Assembly (NCBI GenBank): GCA_949128115.1
Contig: OX421961.1
Span: forward strand, 88,643,277 to 88,707,276
Direction: 5' to 3'
Length of the DNA: 64,000 bases
Origin: Anaspis maculata
Taxonomy: Eukaryota; Arthropoda; Insecta; Coleoptera; Scraptiidae
A program made the translations under genes and the position numbers. Shown here piece after piece: positions 22,285 to 33,701 of the stretch. The number at the start of each line of letters is the position of its first letter. Within the stretch, counting starts at the first letter, position 1. Below the pieces are notes generated by a model. That model was not told where the DNA came from and did not search any database. It saw only the letters and a program-made list of their open reading frames with translations.

Positions 22285-24483
22285 GGCCAGTCAAATAGGG
22301 GAAGCTGGAGGGAAAAAACTGTTGGAGTTTTGGAAATTTGACAGTAATGTCCGGTAAGGTGTACTGATAAACATACTAAAAGTCCCCAGCTCTACCTATT
22401 GAGCTCGAGCCGCCATCTTGGAAAAATGGTCCTTCGATCCAGTTTTCTGCTTATATTGCGCTAATCATCGGAGATATTCAATTAGGTTTCATTAAAAATC
22501 AAGGCTATAAAATTGTCTACAAAAATTGCTCTATACCGATTTGTCTCTCGTATCTACTGATATTAATTAAATTAAATTAACAAAAAAAAATCAAAAATAA
22601 AGCGATTTTTTGCCTATGGCTGGAGATATTGTCTTCAAAATTTGTGAAGATGTTGGCAGTCTACATCAAAGCTAAATGTGACAGTTGAATTAGAAAAAAA
22701 AATTGCGAAAATATTTTTTATTTTATTTTTTAAATTAAGCAAAAATTTGGTTTTCGAGTTTGACATTTCCAACAGGGCGGAGTAAAGGTTTCAATCGAAC
22801 ATCAATCAGTTTTGATATTTACATATTGTAAGTCAAGATTTCATCAATATTGTGCCTTCACGATCTTCTGGAATGCTCGATATGAATTAAACAGGAAGAA
22901 TAATCGCTAAGTCCAAAAAGTGTTGTCGATTGGTTCTGAAGGAAACATTTCGAAACAAAAGACATCAGCAAAGGATATACAGAAGGTCCAAAGGTTATTC
23001 AACTGTATATGACCCCCATATTGATGTGCCTTATCCAAAATAGTAAAAAACAATCAATCAAAATGTTAAAATCCACCCTGTATAACAAAAAGTAACGATA
23101 CAAAATGGAAGTAGTAAAGCATACCTGGTGTCAAAAATACAGCCTTTACATTGCTGAAAAAAAGAACAAAATTGATCGATTTATTTGAAAGTTATTAGTC
23201 CTCAAACTTGACTTTACAAATTTCAGCCAGTGAAATAGGGAAAAGTAGAGAGAAGTAACTGTCGGAGTTTCAGAAATTTGACAGGAATGTTCGCTAAGGT
23301 ATACTAATAAACATACTAAAAGTCCCCGCCAGTACCTGTTGCGCTTGAGCCGCCATCTTGAAATAATGGTCCTTCGATCAAATTTATTACCATTTTTCCA
23401 AGATGGCGGCTCGAGCACAACAGGTAGTGGCGGGGACTTTTAGTATGTTTATTAGTATACCTTAGAGAACATCCCTGTCAAATTTCTGAAACTCCGACAG
23501 TTACTTCTCTCTACTTTTCCCTATTTCACTGGCTGAAATTTGTAAAGTCAAATTTGAGGACTAATAACTTTCAAATAAATCGATCAATTTTGTTCTTTTT
23601 TTCAGCAATGTAAAGGCTGTATTTTTGATACCATGTATGCTTTACTACTTCCATTTTGTATCGTTACTTTTTGTTATACAGGGTGGATTTTAACATTTTG
23701 ATTGATTCTTTTGTACTATTTTGGATAAGGCACATCAATATGGGGCTCATATACAGTTGAATAACCTTTGGACCTCCTGTATATCCTTTGCTGATGTCTT
23801 TAGTTCCAAAATGTTTCCTTCATAACCAATCGACAACACTTTTTGGACTTAGCTATTATTCTTTTAGTTTAATTCATATCGAGCATCCCAGAAGCTCGTG
23901 AAGGCACAATACTGATGAAATCTTGTCTTACAAAATGTTAATATCAAAACTGATTCATGTTCGATTGAAACCTTCACTCCGCCCTGTTGGAAATGTCAAA
24001 CTCGAAAATCAATATTTTGCTTAATTTGAAAAAAAAATAAAAAAATATTTTCGCAATTTTTTTTTCTATCTCAACTGTCACGTTTAGCTTTGATGTAGAC
24101 TGCCAACATCTTCACAAATTTTGAAGACAATATCTTCAGCCATAGGCAAAAAATCGCTAAATTTTTGATTTTTTTTTGTTAAGTTAATTTTATTAATATC
24201 AACATATACGAGAAAAAAGTCGGTATGAAACAATTTTTGTGGGCAATTTTATAGCCTTGATTTTTTATGAAACTTGATTGAATATCTCTGATGATTAGCG
24301 GAATATGAGCAGAAAATTGGATCGAAGGACCATTTTTCCAAGATGGCGGCTCAAGCTCAATAGGTAGAGTTGGGGACTTTTAGTATGTTTAACAGTACAC
24401 CTTACCGGACATAACTGTCAAATTTCCAAAACTCCAACAGTTTTTTCCCTCAAACGGAAAAATTTGTTCTAATTTGACTGGCC
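22285..24483. mobile_element. Near-perfect 2.2-kb palindromic element
   Basis: Ends are GGCCAGTCAAAT and ATTTGACTGGCC with TA on both sides. The arms (about 22285-23375 and 23385-24483) pair almost throughout. Each arm also has a direct duplication of a roughly 115-bp module (ACATACTAAAAGTCCCC...CCGCCATCTTG) at its outer and inner end, so the module occurs four times. The frame at 23146-23418 (-) is arm sequence. A TIR core resembling CCAG(T/G)CAAAT(T)AG recurs at 47045-47819. Confidence 0.88.
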
Positions 24484-24810
24484 TAACAAGTCACTATACG
24501 CACCGACCACGCCAGGTTTGCACTAAAAACTTGAATTCACACTTTAAAAACACCGACTTACACTATCTCAGAGTTACAAGTGTCAAAATAGAGTGATTTC
24601 TCTCTCGGTTTCCACAGTTAACTCTGAAATAATTATTTTACTCTATTTTAGAGTTTGTAGGGAGCTAGTGTTGATTTAGAGAGAAACAGTATTGTGAACT
24701 CTGATAAATAAGTGTGGTGTGAATCTTTTGGTGCTATTAACACTTCAAATTTACTCTGAATACTTAACACGGGAGAATTTGTCGATCACTCTAGCAAATT
24801 TCATACTGTG

Positions 24811-24920
24811 TAGGCTGTCTGATTTATACATGAATCTAGTGAGCTGAGTTTCTGGTCCCCATCGGTTGATCGCGGCCTGAATCGCAGCCCACTAGAATCA
24901 TGTGGAAACCAGACAGCCTA
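24811..24920. repeat. Short hairpin
   Basis: TAGGCTGTCTG and CAGACAGCCTA bound arms of about 36 bp (ACATGAATCTAGTG against CACTAGAATCATGT). It starts exactly at the TA where the CACTA-like element ends, so that element probably inserted at its edge. Confidence 0.7.
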
Positions 24921-25251
24921 TAATACAGTCGTTATAATATTATGGCTAATAGCTCTAGCGGTACGGTCCTACTCTCAAAATCACTCTGATCCTGCATGTT
25001 GTGATACTGCGATGAGACTCGGCACGATGATACTCTTTTGCCATTTAGAGAGAGCAGGGGCTCCCATTCAAACTTACAAAGTACCTCTCCTAAGTTCACT
25101 ATCGTTTTGAAGTTTTAAACCTACAATAATAAGTAAATCACAATATCATTATCAACGTGAACCCCAGTGACATTTGTTTCCATCTCCTGACCATTCTTGA
25201 CATTTGAAAAAAACATTTCTTCGACACGGCTGCAATTCTCGAATCGGGATA

Positions 25252-25579
25252 TATAAGAGCCAGTATTTCTATCGCCTTTTCCCTCCTGAAATTCTCAAAA
25301 TGTCCAATTTATTTAGAGAGGGGTTTGAAATTTTGGGATTTTTCAAGAAAGAGTGTTCAATTCCCTTCTGAAGCTATGGTGAAGCTGAAGCGACGAGGTG
25401 AATTCAGGTAGTACTTTTTCCACTGAAAATTCTCTCTCCTCGGTGCTATGCAGGATCACGTTGACTACATTGGAGATAATTAAGAGGTCGAAAATTAAAG
25501 ATAGAAAGTTCGCCAGTGTATGCTTTAGATATAAAAATCGATTTATTTTTGCTCGATGAAAATCATCTTGGGGTTTCTT
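25252..25579 (-). repeat. Truncated relative of the 1.1-kb foldback
   Basis: Blocks such as TGTCCAATTTATT, TTCAATTCCCTT, GTAGTACTTTTTCCACTGAA and GATATAAAAATCGAT follow the order of the right arm at 1600-2090, with a deletion. It is interrupted on the right by a hAT MITE. Confidence 0.65.
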
Positions 25580-25781
25580 CAGGGCCGGGCCTAGCAGGCG
25601 TGCAGTGCGTGCCTGCACGCATGCAGGCGGCAAGTTATAGAGGCGGCAATATAATAATTAATAAATTTGAATTTCAAAGGATTCTTTTCATTCCCGCATT
25701 TGGGGGGGTTCCCACTGCCGGTGAAAGGGGCGGCAATTTTTCGCTGGCACGCAGGCGGCAAATAGGCCAGGCCCGGCCCTG
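25580..25781. mobile_element. hAT-type MITE, 202 bp
   Basis: Perfect terminal inverted 13-mers CAGGGCCGGGCCT/AGGCCCGGCCCTG and a perfect 8-bp duplication GGTTTCTT (25572-25579, 25782-25789). CAGGG-type ends with 8-bp duplications are the hAT signature. The interior repeats GGCGGCAA. The 122-codon frame at 25516-25884 crosses both insertion boundaries and is not a gene. Confidence 0.93.
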
Positions 25782-25789
25782 GGTTTCTT

Positions 25790-27126
25790 ATGAATTACTA
25801 TCACTCGTTTCACCACAATTCACAGTAGGTAGTCACTTTGGTTTGGATCATTCTTCTAAGATGAACACTGAACATGCAAAGTGACAAATGTAAAAATGCG
25901 TCTTTAGCTCTACGAAGGCGTTTCAGATTTTCACTGGCCTATAGCTACTCTGACTCTGATGACTTTGAGAACAAAAAGTAGGTACTCGCTCCAGTGCTTC
26001 ACGTCTGTGGTTTTGGCCGTTCTAAAATTGCCGATCCCATTCATAGTGGTTGTCTGTTGTATGTATCTATTATCTACGTAATTATTTTCAAATCACCGTA
26101 CACGCTACAAAGTTAATTTGCGTTCAGATTTCCAGTTTCGTTGATGGAGAAATAAAAGTGGAGGATTGCCCCCGAGTCGATCGATTAGACAGTGCGCTCT
26201 CGTAAATACAGAGCAATTGAATTATTTGCCCATTCGATGTTCAGATTCAAATGGTTCCTGCAGCAATATCGCCTGCAAGATCGTTCGGCTCGGCTTCAGG
26301 TAAATGATCACGGATACATGCTTTAAACTTTGTTGTTGGTTGGTTACAGCCACAGACAACCGAAAGAGATTTAATCGTTAATTGTGTTGTGATGCAAGTT
26401 CGCGCTAGTAGGCATCAAAGCTTCAGGTCTAAAGCGAGACAGAAAGGCATAGAGAGAGAAAGAAAGAGAACCAACCTCATTGCGCCAGCAGATTTCAGCA
26501 GGTGTGGAAGCTGATGAACACATAAACACGTCGTTTCCTGTCAGTCAGCATCGTTAGCGTAGGTATAAATGTTGGCAACATTCAGACTCAACTTCAGACA
26601 CGAAGACGACGACGCCCAGTTATGATATCATGCTCTGGATGATTGTCTTTGTGAACGTGAAATCGTGAATATGTCTATCTGTGCCTTTTCGTTCATGCCT
26701 GGGATGTCTGTTCGGCAGCGAGTACGTGTGATTCCGGCTGAATATTCCAAGATAATGCGTTCAGTTCTGAATTCTGATTGTTCATTCCGTGCCTGTGACG
26801 CTGTATTCCTGTTTCTCTGGAATATGCATTCGAGCGTTTTCCACGCGTGTTTGATGCTTCAGTTGGGACCAAGTCACGAAGGGCGGGCAATTGGAGAGTA
26901 TATTGAAGAATAGCGGGCTGTGGCGCATAGTTAGTTACCTTCTATTTCTTGCGTCGTATACCTAGCTCTTTAAACTCGCCTTTTAAATTTCAAATGGATG
27001 CGTTCCGCTACTGCACAATCCAATGTTTCATTTTACGAGTTGGTCCAGGAACGGTAGGTACCTACCAGTGTATGATGGCATGCTCACGTTCCGACGTTGT
27101 GGCCACGGAAAGAAGTCGACGGTCAG
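25790..27126 (+). other. Unassigned; weak exon and promoter hints
   Basis: Nothing recognised by homology. ATG at 26237 opens 21 codons (MFRFKWFLQQYRLQDRSARL) ending exactly at a consensus donor CAG|GTAAAT (26299/26300). A TATAAAT at about 26563 lies 28 bp upstream of a TTCAGAC initiator-like site, preceding the open frame 26665-26913. These are suggestive only. Confidence 0.25.
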
Positions 27127-27884
27127 TTTTTAGCGCACTTTCCCAAAAAATGGGAAAAAGGCGCTTTTAGCTTCACTTTGTCCGTCCGTCCGTTCTCGGG
27201 GATAACTCCTCAGGGAAGAAAGATATCGATGTGGTGTGAACGCTGATCAATAGTGCATATGTCCAGGATGTCAAGTTGACTTTTGGTTTTTTGTTATTCT
27301 GCCTCCATCTTTGATAGGCCATTTTGAATTTCTCTAAAAGTGATCCGATTGAAATGAAATTGGCAGGCAATGTAAACCACATCAAGATCTATCCAATTTT
27401 TGACAACTGATCCCCCGCCGCCATCTTGTATTCTCCATATTGAACATGTTTTGAAGTGATAGAACTAGGAGAATTATGCCTAAACGAAAAGAGATATCGA
27501 AGTGGTGCAAACGCCAATGAAATGCGTACGTGTCCACCGTATAAAGTTGACCAATGATTTTTGTGGTTTGGCTGTCATCTTTGATCCGCCATTTTGAATT
27601 TCTCTGAAAGTAAGATGCCAACCAACATTTTGCCGCCATCTTGGCCGCCATATTGAAATCTCTCATTAGTGGAACGATTTTCATTAAACTTATAACTTAG
27701 CCTTGTCTTTAGTACGATCATTTTGATTTTTGAGCCTTTCATGATTCTGACGCTATTTTGGCCGCCATATCGAAATTTCTGCCCAAATAACGGTAGAACC
27801 CTAATTAACATCTTGCGTTCACTAATCCTTTAGAAAGTAAGTGCGCTACTGAACCTCATGCCCATGAGGTATAGTCGCTTGTTT
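27127..27884 (+). mobile_element. Helentron/DINE-1-like element H1
   Basis: The 5' part is a hairpin: AGCGCACTTTCCCA pairs with TGGGAAAAAGGCGCT. It is followed by the (GTCY)n core TTTGTCCGTCCGTCCG, then AT-rich units with CGCCATCTTG and GCCATATTGAA. Near the 3' end AAGTGCGCT (to 27847) is the inverse of the start AGCGCACTT. Then comes a perfect stem CCTCATG-CC-CATGAGG (27854-27869) and the end TATAGTCGCTTGTT. Subterminal inverted repeat, (GTCY)n core and 3' hairpin are the known features of DINE-1/HINE elements. No Rep-helicase gene: non-autonomous. Confidence 0.75.
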
Positions 27885-28944
27885 ATGTTTATCTCGTGAA
27901 CGGTGAACCATGGCGCTTGACAAAAAAAAATCAAGGAAGATGGTTAGTAATCTTATTTTCTATTGGAAAGATCTCCACACATTTGATCATCAATTTATTA
28001 TTTCCCCTTCAAAATGCAAGAAAGTGGAAATAGTCCTGATGGTAAGTCCTAGAACCTGCGTGAATCTTGAATTTTATTTACCATTCTTTTTCGATTGAGA
28101 TTTGTAGCCTCAACACCAAACACTATGAAAACCAGTGTCAACACACGTTGACTCGATTCCGTTCAGCAATATTATATGGCGAATATAAGGCAGTAGGTTC
28201 GTCTATTATTAATAAGAACTTCGCAATAAGAGCAACATAACAGAAGCAGAAGAGGATCCCAGCGGATCCCAGTATTCCCAGTTCAGTAGCGAATGGTTCA
28301 GATGGCCGACCGTATGTATACGACGGGAAACAATTCACGCATTATGTCATGCCGTCACGACATGCAATGCGTTCCTAATGGGAAACGCTGCAATAACTCA
28401 AAAAGGATGACAACGGCATAATTCCATCAAATGAGTTTTTCGATTGGCGGACACGAACGCCGAACGGTCGACGCGACGCAGAATTCCAAACATCGACGAC
28501 GTTAGACAATCAGACATTAAGAGAGAACGTCAACTAATAAATAACTAATATTATGTTGCAGGCTGCAGGCATGTATGGTGTCCTATGCAGGGGTCCTCCG
28601 TGGAGGGACCAAAACAAAAAATAATCATGGACATTTGATCTATTTATTACGGATGGTAATTATATTTGACGTCGTTTAGCTTTCCTTTGGTTGCAGGATA
28701 ATGGAAAGTGCACGATAATGCAGATAAATAGACTTAAAGAGGGAGGCAGATGCCCAGATGATGCTGGCACTTTTGTTTCCACAGAGCTGAGCTGGTATAA
28801 TTTGTCACAATTTCTATAATTAAAATCAATATGATGACTGATGCGTTTCACAGCAATTCGTGCAGAATGCGAACAGAGTATTAGAGTAGACTTATGATTT
28901 TAAACGAGGAGACACTTATTTCCAATGTATCTGAATGGTAAGTT
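27885..28944. other. Unassigned
   Basis: No supported gene. Short frames (27910-28098, 28138-28338, 28660-28851) show no homology. Confidence 0.45.
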
Positions 28945-29132
28945 CAGTGACGTAGTCAAGACTTTCATTTGGGAGAAGGGGGGAGGGAAGGTCCGAACCA
29001 AAAGAGTGCGAACGAGGCAAGCAAAAATAGTGCCGTAGACGGAATTTTTTCGAAAAAAAGGCGTCTCTATGGGATTTCGGGAGGGGTCCGGAACCCCGAA
29101 ATGACGTAGCCCCCCCCCCTGGCTACGTCGCT
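28945..29132. mobile_element. hAT-type MITE, about 188 bp
   Basis: Ends CAGTGACGTAG and CTACGTCGCT(G), flanked by GGTAAGTT on both sides (28937-28944 and 29133-29140). A run of C next to CTGGCTACGTCGCTG is typical of widespread hAT MITEs with CAGNGNCGTAG ends. Confidence 0.88.
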
Positions 29133-29140
29133 GGTAAGTT

Positions 29141-29550
29141 GATGCTTCCTAAACAATAATCAAACCGCTTATTACCTCAATCCGACCGGCCATGCCTGGA
29201 AGAGATGCAGCAGCAGCTGGTGTCCAATTCAACAAGCGACCGACCTCTAGCCTGAGTCCGGCGTTCGTCTTCCTTGTCGCACGCCACTCCTTCTCCCTCG
29301 GACATTTCGACTCCCACGCGGCGCAGCATGAATGAACGGCGGTATAATTGATTCACTCTCGATTCACACAAATGATGATCACTTTTTGTGAGAGAAGACT
29401 TTGACTTCTCTGTCTCTCTCCCTCCTAGTTCACAGGTTCAGTTAAATCGGTCCTAAGACAAAGCAACATTTTTACGCACGGACGTTTTTGAACCGCGGTT
29501 TTCGAATGCGATCCCATCAGCCGATCCCATCCCATTCGTCCATCCATATA
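29141..29550 (-). other. GC-richer stretch, possible 5' exon
   Basis: About 29177-29345 is clearly richer in GC than its surroundings. On the minus strand an ATG-initiated frame (MLRRVGVEMSEGEGVACDKE, continuing to 29177) ends in TGA directly at a donor-like GAG|GTAATAAG. It could be a 5' UTR or first exon of a gene transcribed leftwards. No family recognised. Confidence 0.2.
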
Positions 29551-30680
29551 ACGTATGGTCCGAAAGTTTAAGGAAATTGTTTAAAAGCTAATAACTTTTT
29601 CTTAGTCTTCATTTTTTAACTTGATATTGCAAAAATTAACATCATATATAACAATAACAAATTCATATTCAACATATATAAAGTGGTCAACAAAATAAGT
29701 GTCTATGTCGATATTTGTATAGTTTTTCAAAACTTGACAGCTTTGGAATCTTTCGCGCGATTTTGGATCTGTTTGAACTGGTGGATAGCCTCATTCTTTG
29801 GCTATCGGATCCAAGTTTTGCGGATATTGAGAAAGCCCAATAAAATTTCTACAGGGTGTCAAATAAAGCAATGCAAAAGTTTTGAAAGTTTCGCTAACCC
29901 TCATTTTGCCAAGAATTTTTTTTTGTGGATACCAACACCAAAAATATGAAGAATGATGTATTCTCTCGAAAAGGTCTTCGATTCATCCCCCTATTTCTGT
30001 TTAAAAAAAAGTTATGCCATTTTTTCCTCAATCTACACTTTTCGACAATTAACGTTACAACTGGCCATATTATCGAGGCAAATTTGACAACAATTGATAC
30101 TTTCACTTGAAAAACTGTCCCATGGAAAACATTTTCTTTACTCACCCCTAAAATGATTATCTACGGTCAGTGCCTTAAGCCCCTGCGGACCGACTTAGAA
30201 TGTAGCCTGCTGGAGCGGGCATCAGGATGGGATAGTACTGTGTCACAACAGATTTACCACATCAACCATATCAAACCCCCTTTGATATTGTTTGTTAGGG
30301 GTTGTTTTCAAAAAATTGGTAATTGATAACTTGAGAAGAAAAAGACCTAGAGACAAAATTTTTATTTCATGTTCAATCGCATACGGTGACACATTTTGCA
30401 ACGTAGTGGGGGTGTCCTTCTTAGCAACCCTTACTTAAGGGACGGAAATGTTTTTGTAGGAGTGTGTGGTTTCATTTCTTATGGTTTCGTCTCTTCTGAA
30501 TTCAATTTTGGTATTAAAAATTGTTTTTATTCAACATTATCTCCTATTCGGGTAAAACTCGTTCGATTGGTTTTTCATTTGTGTATGTGTCTTTTTAGCT
30601 GAAGAACTTATCGTTTCACTTATGTTACCTTAAAAACCAAACCTTTTTCTTCCGCTATTGTGAGCAGAGTAATTTGTAAA

Positions 30681-31697
30681 ATGCCGCGTTTAAGTCCGGA
30701 TGAATTAGCCATCGTGGCACGAATGCGAGAGAGGGGCGACACCATCGACAACATTGCGGCACTTTTTAGGACCTCCTCTAGGTCCATAAGTCGTGCAATT
30801 CGACGTCTGGCAGCTGGAGACATTAATTACCGTCGTGGAGGAAGAACTCGGAAAACAACCGCTGCGCAAGATCGCTTTGTTTGAAGGGCGATCCAGAGAA
30901 AACCGACCACTACTGCAAGTGCCATCAACAACGTGTTGAGGGCCACGACGGGGATCCAGCTGTCAAACCAAACTGTCAGACGAAGATTGCACGACTCTGA
31001 GCTAAGAGCGAGAAGAAGAGCCTCATGCCCTTTAATGAACCGACGTCATCGCGCTGTGCGTCTCCAATGGGCTAGGGATCACCAGAACTGGGGAATAGCT
31101 GAATGGGGTAGATGTTTGTTTACGGATGAAAGTAAGTTCAATTTGTTCCATTCGGATGGGCGTGTTTTGGTGTGGAGAAGAAGAAATGAAAGATTTTTGG
31201 AAGAGCACATGGAGGCGAGAGTGGCGTTTGGAGGTGGAGGAGTGACTGTTTGGGGTGGAATCACGATGACAGGAAAGAGTGAGTTGGTGGTGTTAAGAGG
31301 ACAGAGCATGAATGGAGAGAGATATCGAGATTTGTGTATTAGGGATATTGTGGTCTCCTACGCGCAAAACTTCGGTGATGGATTCATTCTGGTTGACGAC
31401 AACGCGAGACCACATCGTGCACGTATTGTCACCGAATTTTTGAGGGATCACAATATTGAGCGAATGGATTGGCCACCCTTGTCTCCTGATATGAATGTGA
31501 TTGAGCATGTATGGAGTAGAATGAAGAGAAATATGAAAGAAAGGGAAGGACAAATTGAAAATTTTGATGACTTGGCGGATGCGATTCAGGTTGAATGGGA
31601 TGCTATTCCTCAGGAGTTTTTGCGAAACCTGGTGGAGAGTATGCCTCGAAGGGTTGCGGCTCTCATTAGAGCTAGAGGAGGTCCCACCAAATACTGA
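30681..31697 (+). pseudogene. Tc1-family DD34E transposase, one in-frame stop
   Basis: The reading frame spans 338 codons, the normal Tc1 length. Residues about 5-50 form a helix-turn-helix DNA-binding region (IDNIAALFRTSSRSISRAIR) followed by an arginine-rich GRTRK stretch. The catalytic triad is intact: D149 in FTDESKF, D240 in LVDDNARPH, E275 in NVIEHVW, with 34 residues between the last two. VWGGI near residue 190 is also typical. A TGA at 30882-30884 interrupts the frame after residue 67; the frame continues uninterrupted on both sides. A single CGA-to-TGA change would explain it. An unproven alternative is that only a C-terminal protein from a later ATG is made. It acts in the nucleus, cutting and pasting the element at TA sites. 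Long inverted repeats flank it on both sides. Confidence 0.95.
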
Positions 31698-33142
31698 TGA
31701 AGATGAACTTATATGAGTGATTCAAGGATATTTTCATATATCTCGTGTCTAACGGTGTTTCCTTTTTTAGTCGCAGCCGAAGAGTATTTTGCGGAGAGAC
31801 CCGAAGGCAGTTCCTAGTTACACTTTTACTTGGTTTGAGGTGACTAGTGACGTGGCGCACTAACCGAGGAAGAACGAGTGCTTTACGTGTCCTCTGAGAC
31901 ACGAAGACAAGCGAGTTGGCTATTTTTGCGTGAGACTCTAGGCGCGGGCGTATCTCAAACTTGAAATCAAGTCCATAGTTCCGGCTACGCTTGCTCTATA
32001 GGTAAACCGCAGTGGAAGTCTGGTGTACACAATGGTGGCGGTCAATGGAAATCACATGGAAGTCAGTAGAAGTTACGTGGAAATCAGTGGAAGTCTTGTC
32101 TACAAAATTTTTGCTGTCTTTGACCGCGCCGAGTTTGAAAGCAACTGAAAGTTAAAACTGGGCTGTACCAATTTTTTTCGCTACTGATAGTATAACTCTA
32201 TCGATTTTATGGAAACATTGTTTTCAATTGTAAACATTTTGTCACAATAAAGAAAAACTCCATCCGAAGTTATGAACTTGATTCTTTCTTTCAAATGGTA
32301 ACATTTGTTCAAAATCAATTTTAATTGCCAAAATTGCATTAAGAACAGACGAAACCATAAGAAATGATACCAAACACTTGAACAAAAACATTTCCATCCC
32401 TTAAGTAAGGGTAGCTATGAATCACACCCCCACTTTGTTGCAAAATGAGTCACCGTATGCGATTGAACGTCAAATAAGAAAGTAGCCTCTAGGTCTTCTC
32501 GTTCTCAAGTTATCAATTTTCAATTTTTTTAAAACAACCCTTAACAAACATTATCAGAGGGTTTCATATGGGTAATGTTGTAAATCTGATGTGATACAGT
32601 GCTATTCCATCTCCAGCTCCAGCAGGCTACATTCTTACTCGGTCCGCAGGGGCTTTAGGCACTGACCGTAGATAATCATTTTAGGGGTGAGTAAAGAAAA
32701 TGTTTTTCATGGGACAGTTTTTCAAGTGAAAGTATCAATTGTTGTCAAATTTGCCTCGATAATATGGCCAGTTGTAACGTTAATTGTCGAAAAGTGTAGA
32801 TTGAGGAAAAAATGGCTAATGTTTTTGAAAAATGCGACGCCGTAATTGGTCTCCATTTGCAGCTTTACTTTACTTTCCTTGTCATATACTATTCTGCTCA
32901 ATACTCACCAAAAATCTTAAATATTGGTCGAGCTTGCGGTACATTGGGAGGTAGGAGCTTAGAGAAATTGATCCTGCTGTTCAGAGAATGATCGAACATG
33001 GCAGAAGAAAACTGAGAGCCATCAAAGATAATTGCCCATCTTCAATATGTTGAATATGAATTTGGAATTGTTATAGATGATGTTAGTTTTCGCAATATTA
33101 AGTTACAAAATCAAACTATCCAAAAAAAGTTATTAGAGAATT

Positions 33143-33662
33143 ATTGCAGAATGGCATTTTACTGCACGGCACTATTAGAGGAGACGTTATTAAAATACTG
33201 CTCGCCTTATTTTTAGTTGCAGAATTAGAGTTATTGCAGATCGCAAATTTCCTACTCCCTCTACTTATACCCTCTAACGGGTGCCACTAAGCGCATGCCG
33301 CATGCAAATTGCATGCGGAGCACAAGGACCTCTCCGACGGCCCTGATTTTTTGCACACGTGTACTGCAAGTCCTGTGGAGTCTATTCGCAAAAAATTAGC
33401 CCCCTATCCAATAACGTCAGGGTAGTTTGCTAAAAATTGGAGGAATATAGGCGACCAACAATACACTCACTTGTTTGGGACTTGTCAAAATTAAGTATGA
33501 ATAAGGTCGACCCAAAGAGTGCACAAATAAAGGCAGGCACTATCCTTATTAAGGGAAATTTAACGTCGCACTAATCTGCGCAAGCGTAGGTGTCAAAATA
33601 GTGCCGCTTTAATTACTGCTTGCCCTTCTTTCATCTGCAATAACTCTCTATTCTCTATCAGT
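33143..33662 (-). mobile_element. MITE copy B inserted in the Tc1 right arm
   Basis: Inverted relative to copy A (7343-7795). It splits the inverted repeat of the Tc1 element: arm sequence resumes on both sides (TAATAACTTTTT block left of it, GAATTTTTTTAAGAACTG block right of it). A short extra unit at 33143-33242, with TTATTGCAGAAT ends, looks like a second, internally deleted relative next to it. Confidence 0.8.
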
Positions 33663-33701
33663 TCTTAAAAAAATTCCCCAAAACTTTCTGACCATACGTT
33701 A

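Larger units (their letters stand above)
19477..24810. mobile_element. CACTA/EnSpm-like element with two insertions
   Basis: Ends are CACGGTAAGAAATGG and, inverted, CACAGTATGAAATTTG, with TA on each side. Once the two nested palindromes are removed, about 1 kb remains, rich in short AGAGTTAA/GTGTTAA motifs in both orientations (AACTCTG, AACACT), consistent with the subterminal repeats of CACTA elements. The second element at 40526-43911 has the related end CACTGTAAGAAAAATC. No transposase is visible, so it is non-autonomous or decayed. Confidence 0.65.
29551..33701 (+). mobile_element. Tc1-like element with very long TIRs
   Basis: The ends are ACGTATGGTC and GACCATACGT, each bordered by TA, as for Tc1/mariner insertions. 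Long arms of about 1.1 kb pair: 29551-29690 with 33000-33135 plus 33680-33701, and 30000-30600 with 32200-32830 (for example CTTTACTCACCCCTAAAATG against its inverse near 32685). The transposase lies between them. The right arm is interrupted by a MITE (33143-33662). Typical Tc1 elements are about 1.6 kb with short TIRs or a few hundred bp, so this is unusually large. Confidence 0.85.

Noticed and set aside
23146..23418. 90-codon minus frame
   Set aside because: Part of the palindrome arm; the mirrored arm does not keep it open.
25516..25884. 122-codon plus frame
   Set aside because: Spans both insertion boundaries of the hAT MITE.
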